Numbered from the stretch's first letter, positions 44,939 through 55,800 are shown. The stretch is 64,000 nucleotides of DNA from CAYRFF01 sp964436125 (GCA_964436125.1 CAYTBT010000003.1:1-64000), one strand, 5' to 3'. Notes: generated by a model from the sequence alone, not told the origin. Translations and numbers: made by a program.

Positions 44939-45629
44939 TATCCTGAATTTCAAATGGTTTACCTGAGGTTCTCCCCTCGTATAAATAAATAATTCTATCC
45001 GCATATTTGCGTAAGCGAGTATCGTGAGTAACCACAACAACAGCCTTGCCACTTTCCGACAAAAAACGCAGTTCATCCATGACCTTATGTGCACTTGCCG
45101 GATCAATAGAAGCAGTGGGTTCATCACAGAGTAGAATGGGCGGATCTGTAACGAGTGCACGCGCAATTGCTACGCGTTGCCGTTCACCTCCACTTAATTT
45201 TTTGGGTAAATTATCCTTCCTTTTCAGCATAGTTACCTTCTCGAGAGCTTGCCCGGCAAGTAATGCGGCTTTCTTTGTCCTGATACCTTTCAGCAATAAG
45301 GGAGCCATAACATTCTCCAATGCAGTTAATGGTTGTAATAAATTAAAGCCTTGAAATACAAATCCGATACTCTCAAGTCGCGCATGAGCAAGCTGTTTAT
45401 CCGTCATCGAGGTTACTTCATCACCCAGAACGTATATTTTGCCTTCTGTAGGATAAATAACACAACCTATTAATGACAATAAAGTAGTTTTCCCGGAACC
45501 GGATGGCCCCAATATCAGCGTCAGTTCATTTCTCTTCAGCTGAAGCGTACTTTCCTCCAAGGCAGTAATGCTGGTATTTCCTGTCTGATATACTTTAGAT
45601 ACGCTCTCGAGTGAAGCTACTACTTCCAT
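44925..45629 (-). CDS. ABC transporter ATPase (DevA/LolD/MacB type)
   Basis: 234 residues: Walker A GPSGSGKTT (41-49), signature LSGGERQR (145-152), Walker B ILLCDEPTA (166-174). It drives the exporter formed with the two downstream genes and overlaps the adaptor gene by 14 bases. Typical of MacB/DevA exporters. Confidence 0.94.
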   Translation of the reverse strand: MEVVASLESVSKVYQTGNTSITALEESTLQLKRNELTLILGPSGSGKTTLLSLIGCVIYPTEGKIYVLGDEVTSMTDKQLAHARLESIGFVFQGFNLLQPLTALENVMAPLLLKGIRTKKAALLAGQALEKVTMLKRKDNLPKKLSGGERQRVAIARALVTDPPILLCDEPTASIDPASAHKVMDELRFLSESGKAVVVVTHDTRLRKYADRIIYLYEGRTSGKPFEIQDNDDY

Positions 45630-45754
45630 TATGCCTTCTTTCGCTTATAACTGTAGGTAAATGTAGTAGGAAATGAGGGAAGAAGCAAAATTATTCATCT
45701 ATCTTCCTTTTTCCTTTAGTATTCCTTTTATGATAGAACATTGTTAAAGTTCCC

Positions 45755-46294
45755 TCAGGGATTTCTATTCACCCAGGCAATCTGTATTTCCGAGCGCAGA
45801 TAGCGGAAATTTAATTCGTCAAAGCTTACAAGAATTACTTCCCGTAAAAGATCATCTCCTTCAAGAAAATCCGCAACTGAATTTACTGCAATTCTAGCCG
45901 CTCGATTCTGAGGAAATTGATAAACCCCGGTACTGATACAAGGAAAAGCTATGGTCTTACATTTATTATCTACTGCTAGTTGCAAGGAATTCAGATAACA
46001 TTGTCTTAATGCCTCTGCTTCTCCATTATCTCCACCATGCCATACAGGGCCGACGGTGTGAATTACATACTCTGCCGGGAGCTTCCCTCCGCTAGTAATT
46101 ACCGCAGCACCTGTCGGACAAGCTCCTTGTGCGGCAACAATTTCTTTACATTCTTCAAGGATTTTCGGTCCTCCTGCTCTATGAATTGCCCCATCAACAC
46201 CGCCACCGCCGAGGAGAGAGGAATTGGCAGCATTGACAATGGCGTCCGCTTGCACGGTAGTTATGTCTCCTTTTATTACTTTTATTCTTTCCAT
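45755..46294 (-). CDS. Macrodomain O-acetyl-ADP-ribose deacetylase-like protein
   Basis: 179 residues. The macrodomain signature has VNAANSSLLGGGGVDGAIHRAGG (about 20-42), CPTGAAVIT and AFPCISTGVYQFP. Family members (YmdB) remove ADP-ribose-linked acyl or ADP-ribosyl groups. Single gene. Confidence 0.94.
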   Translation of the reverse strand: MERIKVIKGDITTVQADAIVNAANSSLLGGGGVDGAIHRAGGPKILEECKEIVAAQGACPTGAAVITSGGKLPAEYVIHTVGPVWHGGDNGEAEALRQCYLNSLQLAVDNKCKTIAFPCISTGVYQFPQNRAARIAVNSVADFLEGDDLLREVILVSFDELNFRYLRSEIQIAWVNRNP

Positions 46295-46406
46295 AATTTT
46301 TTTACTGAAAACATTTTCTCAGAGGAAAAGATTAGCTCAACAGAAAAATATAGGCAACAGAGAATTGCCCATATCCTTTTCTATGCATACTGGGGCACGA
46401 GAGTGA

Positions 46407-48569
46407 TTATCTGAGCCATAATACTTCATATATATGCATATTGCTATCTCCTTTAATACGCACCGATTGCACTGCCGGAGGAAGCGGTACTCGGATAAAC
46501 ATGCCCGAGTAAGAATTCTGCATACTTTGCCATTTACCCTCTTCAGCTTTCCATTGTATCCTTAAGGCTCGAGAAGCGGTATCTGTCAGAATAATTAAGC
46601 TTGAAGCAATATCAATCGACTTTTCCAGCTCTATCCAACTATCCGGCTCAATTGAGGTAAAGATATTCATATCTTCAGCTGGGTTAAATCGGCCGGTGGT
46701 ATCGGCTCTGACTCGTGCGATTTTCTTAGAAATTTCTTCCTTGTTTCCTGTAAGCCTATTGATAAAATTACGATTATTTTCCGCTTGCAAGGAATCTAGA
46801 AATGGGCTCAGAACCTTTGTTCCTGTAACGGCTACCATATCGGTACCGGGAATTGAATCTTTCTCTGCATTCTGAAGATAGCCAGAGGCATGTTTTATAA
46901 TCCAAGTCCACTTTACATTATTTGATTCCTTCTGCTTTTCATACAGATGCAGTTGAAAAAGTCCTCGCTCACCAAGACGGGTAAAACTGTTAAGCCAGGG
47001 ACTGAGTTCTTTAATCAATACGGGCTTATCATTGGCTTGACGGATAATCGAGGCTGCATCGCGGATATTTTCAAAATAATTTTCAACAATATCAAGGACG
47101 GCCGATTTTTCTGCTCCTGTGTATATTGCTTTACTTAAACTATCGAGATAAGGTGAGATCTCCCATGATTCTTCACGCGTATAACTGCTCCAACTCTTGC
47201 CGGGATCACAATTATTTTCAGCGAATAGCTTATATGCTTTTGCTGAATGTGGAAACCGGAGGTCTATGCTTTGCTTCCAGGAATGAATCGGTCTGTAGTC
47301 TTTTGTATTCCAGGCATAATTTGCAAGGCCAAAGATTGCAGGCTTGGAAGCTTCGGCATGTTCCATCGGATTGGAGAGTATTCCAGCCATCAACCTTGAA
47401 TCAATTCCTTTCTCCAAGCCCTCCGCAGGGCCCAGCAACAAGTGATCTTTGACATAATCGCTTACGGGAAAATTCCACCATACGAGTGCAGGCCGTTGTA
47501 TGCGTTTCATTACCCATTTCAAGGTTTCCATAGTAATATCGCTGACAACGTGATCGCCTGTCCACATAATCTGAATCGATGGATCCAGCTCTCGACCCAA
47601 GATTGATAAATATCCGTCAGGTCCCGGATCTGCCCAGCTCTTGGTATATTCCGTAGGGCATAAGAATAATGGTATGACATCGCCTTTAGCTTCCACAAAT
47701 TCTTCGGTGAGAAAATTCATCAGAGCCGCTTGTTTATGGGCATCCGTCCCTTCTCCCGAGATATCGTCAAAAAATACGGCAAATGCCCTTACGCCGAGCT
47801 CATACATCGCTTCAAATTTCCTCAAGACATTCATACGATCTTCTTGCGTCCATTGGATATCTTTTCCCGGATGGATTGCCCAGACAAAGTGGACAAAATG
47901 AGCTTGTGCAATATCAACAAGTTGCTTTATATCACGTGCTTCATCCGGTGGATATGGCTTTCTCCAGTGAGGGCTACTGTGAAAAGGGTCATCCTTAGGG
48001 CCATAGATGTAGGTATTGGCCTTAATGGTGCCATAAAACTTGAGTTGGCTTATTCTATCAGCGGTTGTCCACGGTGTTCCATAAAAGCCCTCAACGACTC
48101 CTCGATATTTTATTGTGGGGAAGTCGTATATTGTTACAGAGGATATAAACTCCTCGTGGAAAAGTTGACTCAAGGTCTGACAAGCGTAATAGACACCGAC
48201 TGAATCATGGGCGGTAATAAATGCTGTGTCTTTATCAACTTTCAGATCATAAGAACCGGATGCATGTAGTAGGTTATTACTGAATGTATCGGCTATGATT
48301 TCTTCTCTCAGCTCAATCTTCAGTTCAAGACATGAACGGCAATCAGTTCTTGTCATGTCCCGTATCAAAGTTCGGGAAACCAGATTAGACCAGCTATTAT
48401 CTTCCAATTGAAAGCCATGAAAAGGGAAAGATTCTTTATGAAATTGCATAAAACGGACATTGGGATAAATATCCGGCTTTGATGTATGCTGTGCATGAGC
48501 TATCTGAATAAAAAGGAGCATACATACACAGTTCACTATTCTCTTAAAAGTTCTATATCTCATTGTCAT
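46407..48569 (-). CDS. GH84 beta-N-acetylglucosaminidase
   Basis: 720 residues with a signal peptide (about 1-26), an N-terminal GH20b-like domain, then the GH84 barrel with YRGVVEGFYGTPWT (155-168), GPKDDPFH and the catalytic pair Asp268-Asp269 in VFFDDISGEGT, and a C-terminal helical region. It cleaves terminal GlcNAc, possibly from mucin, chitin or peptidoglycan, in the periplasm or outside. The segment FVEAKGD holds a 13-mer variant. Confidence 0.92.
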   Translation of the reverse strand: MTMRYRTFKRIVNCVCMLLFIQIAHAQHTSKPDIYPNVRFMQFHKESFPFHGFQLEDNSWSNLVSRTLIRDMTRTDCRSCLELKIELREEIIADTFSNNLLHASGSYDLKVDKDTAFITAHDSVGVYYACQTLSQLFHEEFISSVTIYDFPTIKYRGVVEGFYGTPWTTADRISQLKFYGTIKANTYIYGPKDDPFHSSPHWRKPYPPDEARDIKQLVDIAQAHFVHFVWAIHPGKDIQWTQEDRMNVLRKFEAMYELGVRAFAVFFDDISGEGTDAHKQAALMNFLTEEFVEAKGDVIPLFLCPTEYTKSWADPGPDGYLSILGRELDPSIQIMWTGDHVVSDITMETLKWVMKRIQRPALVWWNFPVSDYVKDHLLLGPAEGLEKGIDSRLMAGILSNPMEHAEASKPAIFGLANYAWNTKDYRPIHSWKQSIDLRFPHSAKAYKLFAENNCDPGKSWSSYTREESWEISPYLDSLSKAIYTGAEKSAVLDIVENYFENIRDAASIIRQANDKPVLIKELSPWLNSFTRLGERGLFQLHLYEKQKESNNVKWTWIIKHASGYLQNAEKDSIPGTDMVAVTGTKVLSPFLDSLQAENNRNFINRLTGNKEEISKKIARVRADTTGRFNPAEDMNIFTSIEPDSWIELEKSIDIASSLIILTDTASRALRIQWKAEEGKWQSMQNSYSGMFIRVPLPPAVQSVRIKGDSNMHIYEVLWLR
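47688..47700 (-). repeat. 13-mer motif variant ATTTGTGGAAGCT
   Basis: One mismatch in the core (position 6, C to T), in the GH84 gene encoding FVEA. Weakest of the listed variants; may be chance. Confidence 0.5.
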
Positions 48570-48884
48570 AAGCTAATTACATTTGCGAAAGCTGAAAGTA
48601 ATCAGAATTCCACAAATTCAAAGACATAAAGATAGATTTTATTTTACCACAACTGAATAAGATCATAAGGCTATCCGTACAACCCAAATCATGCAATAGA
48701 AATTGAAGAAAATAATTCTCCACGGCGCAATATTAAGCATTCAATTCCTCCATTTCCCAAGAAATTACTACCTTAACCTTGATTAATCGGTGAGAGTGGG
48801 CTTCTTGAACCTAGCAATATAGATCGGTATCAGGAAACAGTCTTTAAAGCCATTACATTATATTTTAGATAAAAAGGAAAGCAA
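48570..48884. other. Divergent intergenic region (315 bp)
   Basis: Between GH84 (minus) and the DUF202 gene (plus). It carries a 13-mer variant (48591-48603) and an aaaaaggaaagcaaATG ribosome site at the end. No gene seen. Confidence 0.5.
48591..48603 (+). repeat. 13-mer motif variant ATTTGCGAAAGCT, intergenic
   Basis: One mismatch at position 8 (G to A). The 3' flank gaaagtaatcaga is A/T-rich. Confidence 0.75.
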
Positions 48885-49544
48885 ATGGAAGAAGAGAAAC
48901 GCGATCCTATGGAGATTCTTGTTGAGCTGTCCAGGCAACGCACCGAGATGGCAGAAAAGAGGACGGAGCTATCGGAACATCGTACCGAAATAGCACAGCA
49001 ACGTACAGAAATGGCGCAAGAACGTACAAAAATGGCGGATGAGCGCACCAGGATGGCGGATGAGCGCACCAGGATGGCGGATGAGCGTACCAGGATGGCG
49101 GATGAGCGCACCAAGATGGCGGACGAGCGTACCAAGATGGCAGATCGTCGTACCTTCATTGCTGAAGAACGTACCGTCATGGCAGCAAAGCGGACCTATA
49201 TGAATACAGAGAGAACTTTATCCGTCTGGCTGCGCACGGCACTGGCTGCAATGATATTTGGCATCGCGATTGACAGGCTCGGTCTTGTTTACAGCAGTAG
49301 CACAGTTGAAGATGCAGGTGTTTTGTCGCAGAATGCACCATCGACAATAATCGGCGCTGCGCTTGTTATTTTTTCAATCCTTATTGCGGTAACAGCCGGC
49401 TGGCGGTTTACAAGATTTGCTCGTGAGTACAAGAAAAACTATCCTTTTCCTCGCAATCACTTCCCTATTCTACCGATTATTTACACCGCAGTAATTATCT
49501 TTTTCGGGGCATTGCTCTTTTTCTTAATGCTTATGATAAACTAA
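48885..49544 (+). CDS. DUF202 membrane protein with 13-fold heptad repeat
   Basis: 219 residues. About residues 18-108 are thirteen head-to-tail heptads of type R-T-x-M-A-D-E (core: RTRMADE). They run directly into RTLSVWLRTALA, the conserved DUF202 (YidH) start, then three membrane helices (about 112-132, 148-170, 190-217). The heptads should form a long cytosolic coiled-coil helix. The SD is strong (AAGGAAA). The role of DUF202 is unknown; such a repeat extension is unusual. Confidence 0.8.
   Translation: MEEEKRDPMEILVELSRQRTEMAEKRTELSEHRTEIAQQRTEMAQERTKMADERTRMADERTRMADERTRMADERTKMADERTKMADRRTFIAEERTVMAAKRTYMNTERTLSVWLRTALAAMIFGIAIDRLGLVYSSSTVEDAGVLSQNAPSTIIGAALVIFSILIAVTAGWRFTRFAREYKKNYPFPRNHFPILPIIYTAVIIFFGALLFFLMLMIN
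48946..49219 (+). repeat. 21-base tandem repeats encoding the heptads
   Basis: The unit ATGGCGGATGAGCGCACCAG plus one base is nearly identical in five consecutive copies (about 49032-49137) and decayed on both sides. The copy-number change is in frame (7 residues each). Confidence 0.85.
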
Positions 49545-49640
49545 ATATTTTTCTGCAATGGTTTCCGGGATAAGACAACTTTATCTCTATAATATCGTTA
49601 TATGCGATGAAAGAAAATATCATTATTTCAATATAGAATC

Positions 49641-50066
49641 ATGAAAAAAATACTCGTATTATTTGTCTCAGTTGTATTTATTGCATCAACTGGAATCGCG
49701 CAATCTGAAACACTTAACAGCACTACAATAGCACCGGAGGCATTCTCCCAGAAAATGGTAGAACTACCTTCTGCTCCTATTATTGACGTAAGGACACCGG
49801 AAGAGTATTCTGAAGGACATCTTGCCGATGCAATTAATTACGATTGGTACAGTGAAGATTTCAAAGATAATGTAAGCAAGCTCGATAAATCACAGCCGGT
49901 TTTCATCTATTGTCGTAGTGGCCACAGAAGTGGAGAAGCCAAGAAAGCGATGAAAGCTATGGGATTTGAGAAAGTTTACGAATTAAAAGGTGGCGTACTT
50001 GCCTGGGAAGAAGCAGAATTACCTATGACTGAACCGACCAAGGCAGCTACTCCGAGCGAGCAATAG
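49641..50066 (+). CDS. Secreted rhodanese-domain protein
   Basis: 141 residues. Signal peptide about 1-20 (VVFIASTGIAQ), single rhodanese domain with IIDVRTPEEYSEGHLADAIN and the active loop CRSGHRSG (Cys91). It probably handles sulfane sulfur or thiol chemistry in the periplasm. Single gene. Confidence 0.9.
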   Translation: MKKILVLFVSVVFIASTGIAQSETLNSTTIAPEAFSQKMVELPSAPIIDVRTPEEYSEGHLADAINYDWYSEDFKDNVSKLDKSQPVFIYCRSGHRSGEAKKAMKAMGFEKVYELKGGVLAWEEAELPMTEPTKAATPSEQ

Positions 50067-50511
50067 GCAGGCATTAAATACCTGATTTCAATCCTTGAAA
50101 GCATCTGACAATACTCAATTGCAATGGGTATGTAATTTTATTTTTGTTTACAGACAGGCATACTTTTCTGTAAAGTATTGCATGATTTGCTTGTACACAT
50201 GTAGCTATGATTATCTTTTCAAAACTAGCATAGCAGAATAAGAATATAAAGAAAGTGGAGCTAATCCCGCTGTCCTCACTTCTCGGATGCTTTATTTTCA
50301 ATCAATAAATCTATCAAATAGTATCTGAGCATATAAATAAGCGATAGGACAAGTACGGTACTATGTAATCTCTTACCTTTGTCTAGCTCAGGTCGGGAAG
50401 GTTCAATTGAAATTAAGATTCCTTCAAAGCATCCTTCGTTGAGGTATTGCATCAGAAATACGATAATCAATAAAGATCTGAATGAAAACTTTATAATTTT
50501 AGTCTATAAAA
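50067..50511. other. Intergenic region (445 bp)
   Basis: Between two plus-strand genes. Short minus-strand open frames exist but show no recognisable domain. Leading sequence of the FUSC gene is AT-rich (ataattttagtctataaaa). Nothing else seen. Confidence 0.4.
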
Positions 50512-52824
50512 ATGGCTTGGGGTTTACCGCGATTAACGGAAAATAGAGACATGCAGAATCCATTGCGCGATTCAGCGTTCTGGAATGGTTTGCGGATGAT
50601 GATTACCATGCTGATACCTATAACGATAGGTGTTATGCTAGGCTACTCGAGCTATGCTTTTATGCTAGGTCTCGGAGCACTGTTAATGGGAATCAGCGAC
50701 ATTCCCGGCACCAATGCTCATCGACGGAACGGCATGCTCATAAGTCTTATCATCATGGTGATCTGTCATGCAATCATCGCATTCGCCAATCTCTATCCAC
50801 CGATAAGACCATTTCTCCTCGTATTGCTTGCTTTCCTCTTATCCTATATTGCGCTTTACGGAATGCGAGCTTCTATCATCGGTTCAGGAGCGATGCTTGC
50901 AATGATTTTTGCGCTATTTGCGGAAGCTAATTTAACTGCGGCAATAATGAGTCCTCTTATGATTGCCTCAGGCGCACTCCTCTACTTCGTCATATCATTC
51001 ACATTTATGCAGTTCCGGCCATATCGCATCGTCAAACAGATGATGGGAGAATCTATACAGGATATCGGTGCTTATATCAGGATCCGTGCTGGTTTATACG
51101 ATATCAATACGGATAATAAACAGCTCTCCAAGGTGTTGATGAAACAACAGATTCATATTAATGAACAACAAGAGCATATCCGCGAGCTGCTCTGGAAAAA
51201 TCGAAGAGTAAAAAAGGGAACCGGACACTATGAGCGTGCACTGGCAATGATTTTCAGTGAATCGGTCAATATTCTCGAGCTGGGAATGGCTTCACACTTT
51301 GATTATGCCCTCCTTAAATCTCAATATAAAAACAGCGATATTCTGAATCACTTTCATCAGACGATTTTATCCCTTGGCTCCGAATTGAGTCATATCGGCA
51401 AATGTATTGCTGAAGATAAGCGCATTCAGTTGAAATTTCAGGTAGAAGAAGGAATAGAACTTATCCGTTCTGAACTGGATGCAATGTCTTCAACTTCAGC
51501 TTCCGCAAATACCGCCAAAGACCTGAGCCTGCTCATCAACGCATACGAGCATATCAAAACGATCTACCGAAAATGCATTATGCTTATGCGCTATTACAAT
51601 CGGGAAAATAAAACCTATGCGCGGAATTTTAAGGAGCTGCGGCTCGACCTTTTTACGCAACACGAGACATATACGATTAATCCATTTTTCACCAATCTCT
51701 CTCTGAAATCCATCCACTTCAGACATGCATTGCGTACCGCAATCGTATTTGCAGCAGGAATTTCTGTTGGCTACCTCTTTCCGCATCAGAAAAGTTATTG
51801 GATTCTCCTGACAATAGCCATAATCCTCCGCGCCAATTTCAGTCTTACGATTAAAAAAGCCAATCAACGTGTCATCGGGACCATAATAGGGGCACTTATT
51901 GGCCTTGGGCTCGTGTCCTTGCCCTTTTTCAACAATACCATAGGAATTATAATTCTGATATTGGCAGCTTGGGGTTCTTTTACTTTTAATGTCTTAAACT
52001 ACAGGACCTCGGTTATTTTTACGACAATCCTCGCCTTGCTCGGCAATTACTTCCTTATTCCTGACTTCTTCTCTCTGTTTGGACAACGGATAATCGATAC
52101 TTTAATCGGAGCCGGATTATCCCTTGGAGGCTTGTATTTTCTATGGCCGGATTGGGAAGCAAAAACTATCGCAGATAAACTTATAAAAGTCCTGGAAGCC
52201 AATAAAAAATACATTTCTTCCATCGGTAATATCTTATCAGCTACCGGGGAGTTTAAAGTAAGCTATAAACTCGCTAGAAAGGATAGCCTCCTTGCCAATT
52301 CCGATCTATCTGCAGCTTTTCAACGTATGCTGAACAATCCATCAAAGGCACAGTTTCAGCCGGCTCGCGTTTATAGCTTCTCTACGCTCAACTATGCTTT
52401 TATGCATCATACAGCAACACTTGCTTCCCAGCTTATCGACTCCGATAATACGCACCTGAAATCCATTGAAGCGTGGTTATGCACCATTGCGAATATTGAA
52501 TCCGTCCTTGAACAGGCCGCTGAGATCATAAGAAGACGTTATCAAGATACTGATATAGATTCCGGCGACATAGAACCATCTACCTCGAGCATGGACATCA
52601 TACATTCCCAAGAATCCAGGATTATAGGCACAGAAGAGGATAAAGCCATCACAACTGGGACAAGTAGCCGAGAACATGACCTTTCAGTCGATATCACAAC
52701 TTATTTATCAGATAAAGACACTAATGTCATTAACTATCAACTTGAACATCTTCAGAATCTTGCTTCTCGTATCCTTAAACAAAGCAGGGAATTTGGGACA
52801 AAGTTAAAGTCTCAAGGCCTCTAA
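50512..52824 (+). CDS. FUSC/YccS-like inner-membrane transporter
   Basis: 770 residues. Two blocks of about six helices (about 25-165 and 410-555), with a soluble, mostly helical central domain between them and another at the C-terminus (about 560-770). LKSIHFRHALRTAIVFAAGISVGYLF and the FMQFRPYRIVKQ-type transition fit the FUSC/YccS family (aromatic acid exporter-like). The start may instead be the ATG at 50551 (MQNPLRDSAFWNG). It contains two exact 13-mers in opposite orientations, 570 bases apart. Confidence 0.85.
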   Translation: MAWGLPRLTENRDMQNPLRDSAFWNGLRMMITMLIPITIGVMLGYSSYAFMLGLGALLMGISDIPGTNAHRRNGMLISLIIMVICHAIIAFANLYPPIRPFLLVLLAFLLSYIALYGMRASIIGSGAMLAMIFALFAEANLTAAIMSPLMIASGALLYFVISFTFMQFRPYRIVKQMMGESIQDIGAYIRIRAGLYDINTDNKQLSKVLMKQQIHINEQQEHIRELLWKNRRVKKGTGHYERALAMIFSESVNILELGMASHFDYALLKSQYKNSDILNHFHQTILSLGSELSHIGKCIAEDKRIQLKFQVEEGIELIRSELDAMSSTSASANTAKDLSLLINAYEHIKTIYRKCIMLMRYYNRENKTYARNFKELRLDLFTQHETYTINPFFTNLSLKSIHFRHALRTAIVFAAGISVGYLFPHQKSYWILLTIAIILRANFSLTIKKANQRVIGTIIGALIGLGLVSLPFFNNTIGIIILILAAWGSFTFNVLNYRTSVIFTTILALLGNYFLIPDFFSLFGQRIIDTLIGAGLSLGGLYFLWPDWEAKTIADKLIKVLEANKKYISSIGNILSATGEFKVSYKLARKDSLLANSDLSAAFQRMLNNPSKAQFQPARVYSFSTLNYAFMHHTATLASQLIDSDNTHLKSIEAWLCTIANIESVLEQAAEIIRRRYQDTDIDSGDIEPSTSSMDIIHSQESRIIGTEEDKAITTGTSSREHDLSVDITTYLSDKDTNVINYQLEHLQNLASRILKQSREFGTKLKSQGL
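50916..50928 (+). repeat. 13-mer motif ATTTGCGGAAGCT, exact
   Basis: In the FUSC gene, encoding FAEA. The 3' flank aatttaactg is A/T-rich. Confidence 0.9.
51498..51510 (-). repeat. 13-mer motif ATTTGCGGAAGCT, exact
   Basis: Second copy in the FUSC gene, opposite strand, encoding ASAN. Motif-strand 3' flank gaagttgaagac. Confidence 0.9.
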
Positions 52825-52880
52825 TCCGATATTATTATGAGCAGAGCTTCCAAGAAATTCTGAATTCCGGCTGTCGTCAG

Positions 52881-55800
52881 CTATTTTTTAATAATCAATA
52901 CTCTTCCTTCACTATGACTCGACATTTCAGGTGCGTAATAGGATTGAGCAACTGCCAGTCCGGCACTGAAGGTGCCTGCATGACTTGCAACAATCTTGTA
53001 TTCGATAGAATATTGCCCCGGTGCAATAGAACTCATGTAAAAATCACTCGACAAATCTCTTGTTGCCTGATAATACGATAAGCCGGACGAAAATTCAAAT
53101 CCACTGATGACATCTACAGGCTCCGTTCCTGCCGGTCGATCGTCTTTGACATGGATAAAATCCATACTTCTGTCCACGCGGATGTTAATCTGTACGGTGA
53201 TTTCATCGCCGATATCAATCACATCGCCTTCTTCAATTGCTTTCAGAATTGTCCCATCAGCTGTTTTTACTTCGCGATAGAAGTTTTTATCAATCGATAA
53301 TGGGAATTCCTTAGAAATACCACCGGCTTGAACCGCATCCATATCTTCAAAGTATTGCCAGTATAAGCCGCCCCATGAAGCGTGATCCGAGTGGTTTTCT
53401 ATGGTGACAGTTTCATAATTATTGTCATTTAATTCCGACCCTGATTTGCGTAAGCTGAAAGTACCGGTTCCCACCTCAGAATCCTTCACAGAGACAGGCT
53501 CACCGCCCCAGATTATATCCACTTGTCTCTCCGTATTTAATTCAATCGGATTTCCGTAGTACAGCAAAGCATAAATCGCTTTCATGCTCGCGCTACTCTG
53601 TCCCCAGTCATTGGTGCGTTTATTGGATAAGAGGAAGAGTTTCAACTGTCTCACGAGCGGCTCATATACTTTTACAGGGTCAAATAATTCCATCATTGCC
53701 ACAGTTAAAGGAATCGATTGCGCATAAAAGCCATAATAAAAACTTCCCTTGAAATAAGCGCCCATTTCCTCGTGCTTTACCAGCTGTTGATCAACGGATT
53801 CCAAAAGTGATTTTATATCGATGCTTTCATCGTAATTCCGTAGCGCAAGACCTATATAAACCATTGTCGGTAAGGGATATTCCATCCATTCTTTATGCAA
53901 TTTGTCAACAATCTGAGCGAGCGCGGAAGCATTATCCTCCGGCAATTTCACATCGTATTGCATTCTTATCCGCAGATATTGAATAGGCATCGTAGAAAGT
54001 CTGCGATCTTCCTGCAATTCCCCTTTGAGGTACTTATTCCAGTATTCGATAAATTCTGCATCAATAAATTCAATTGCCGGATGGATTACTTTTTCCTCAT
54101 CTACGGTAAATGCACTTCCGCGCATCCTGTTGAGGTCGGCAAAATAATCCAATACCATCATTGTCACATACCACGAGGAGTATTTACCTCCTTCAATCCA
54201 AGGCCAGCTACCGTCGGAGCGTTGAGCTCGATTTAAGCGTTGCAAACTTGCTTTCTGCTCCTGCACGAGCATTTCGAGATGAAACAGATGTGCTATTCTC
54301 CGCATCCTATCCGTCTGTGAACGGGCAGCTTGTACCCAAGGGGTCTCGGAGAGCTTATCCATTTTTAACTGCGTATTCTTACTGAGATTGGACTGTAGGT
54401 CTCCATCGCCTTGCCATTGCTTGTAAACTGCTTTTATCTGCGGGTTTTCATCGACAATCTTCATTGCCAGTCCTCTTATCATATAATTCTGCATCAGCGA
54501 AGTGATAATTTTATCATCACTGAGAGCTGCAGGCATCGCTTTTATAGCTTCCCATACAGGATTAGGCACATATTCCAGTTGGAAAGCGAAGCTTTCAAGG
54601 GATTGGGAAGCGGTTTTTTCGGCATAATCCTCAAATGCGTATGTCCTCGTACTTTCTGCCGGAGTAAACAGCGGTACTGTCTCTGTGATAAACTTCCTAT
54701 TGGTCACCAGTGGCAAGGAAGAAGTTACAGCATCGGATTTGTCGCCCATTTCTACACTCAAGACATATTTGACAGCCGGTACTTTATCCACACCGGGAAT
54801 TTCTATAGCCCATTTTACCACTGTCTGGCCTGAACTCCCAATAGTGAATTCCTCTATCGGTTGCAGCTTGAAAAGACTATCGACATTTTCACCGGTAATT
54901 GCATCGGTAAAATGCAAGCTTACACTCCCCTTCCCTTCAATTCCATCGGTGCGTATAATTGTAGCAGCAAGAAGCATATTGTCTCCCTCTCTGAAAAAGC
55001 GCGGAAATTGTTCTTGTACCATGAGATTCTTCTGTGTAATCACACTTTCCGTAAGGCTTGCAGTATATAATTGTTTATCGTATGTCATGAGCATGAGCTT
55101 CCACTCCGTCAATGCTTCATTCATGGTAAAATCCAAGGTAAATTCTCCGTTTTCATCGGTACGGATACTTCCGTCAAATAAGACCAGTTCCGAGAGGTTC
55201 TCCCGGATTTCTTCCGTCCTATCTTCTTTTTCTCCTTCTGCTCCTTCTACTCCTTCAGTTGATATCGCTTTCTCATATACAAGTTCTCGGTCCTCATCCT
55301 GTACCATCCTCCGATCGACGGCACCGGGACGCATAGAATGCATTTCAACTATTCCACCCATCCTGTAATTTTGGTATAAACCAACTAAGTGACTATCCAA
55401 TATCGGTGATAGTGAAGGAAACTGCCAGATCATGGCACCGCCATAAGTCGTATTATCATAATCGGTATAAACCGAGGCAAGTCTCTTATTCACATTCTGA
55501 AATCGCAGTCGATCAACATAACTGTATCTAAGTTGTGCTTTCCACTTATGCATTTTTAAGGCATCAAGTGAACTATCATATAAAGTTGCCAGTCCGGCAG
55601 CCCTGACGGGATTCCCATTTCCATCAACAAGCCTGAACGTCCACTTAAGTGATGCTCCCGGTTTTACGATGCTGTCAATCTTCACAACTTCGATATGATA
55701 GTTATGCGCAGGATTAACCACGCTGATATTCTGTGAAGATGACCTTACTCTGCCATGTTGAAGAGTGTATAGGAGTACACGTACATCTCCTTCTTCATCA

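Noticed and set aside
45005..45017. Further copy of the 13-mer (ATTTGCGTAAGCG)
   Set aside because: Two mismatches, although both are at positions that vary in other copies; not counted, only mentioned.
50276..50470. 64-residue minus-strand ORF with a hydrophobic segment
   Set aside because: No ribosome site, no neighbours on that strand and no recognisable pattern; left as intergenic.
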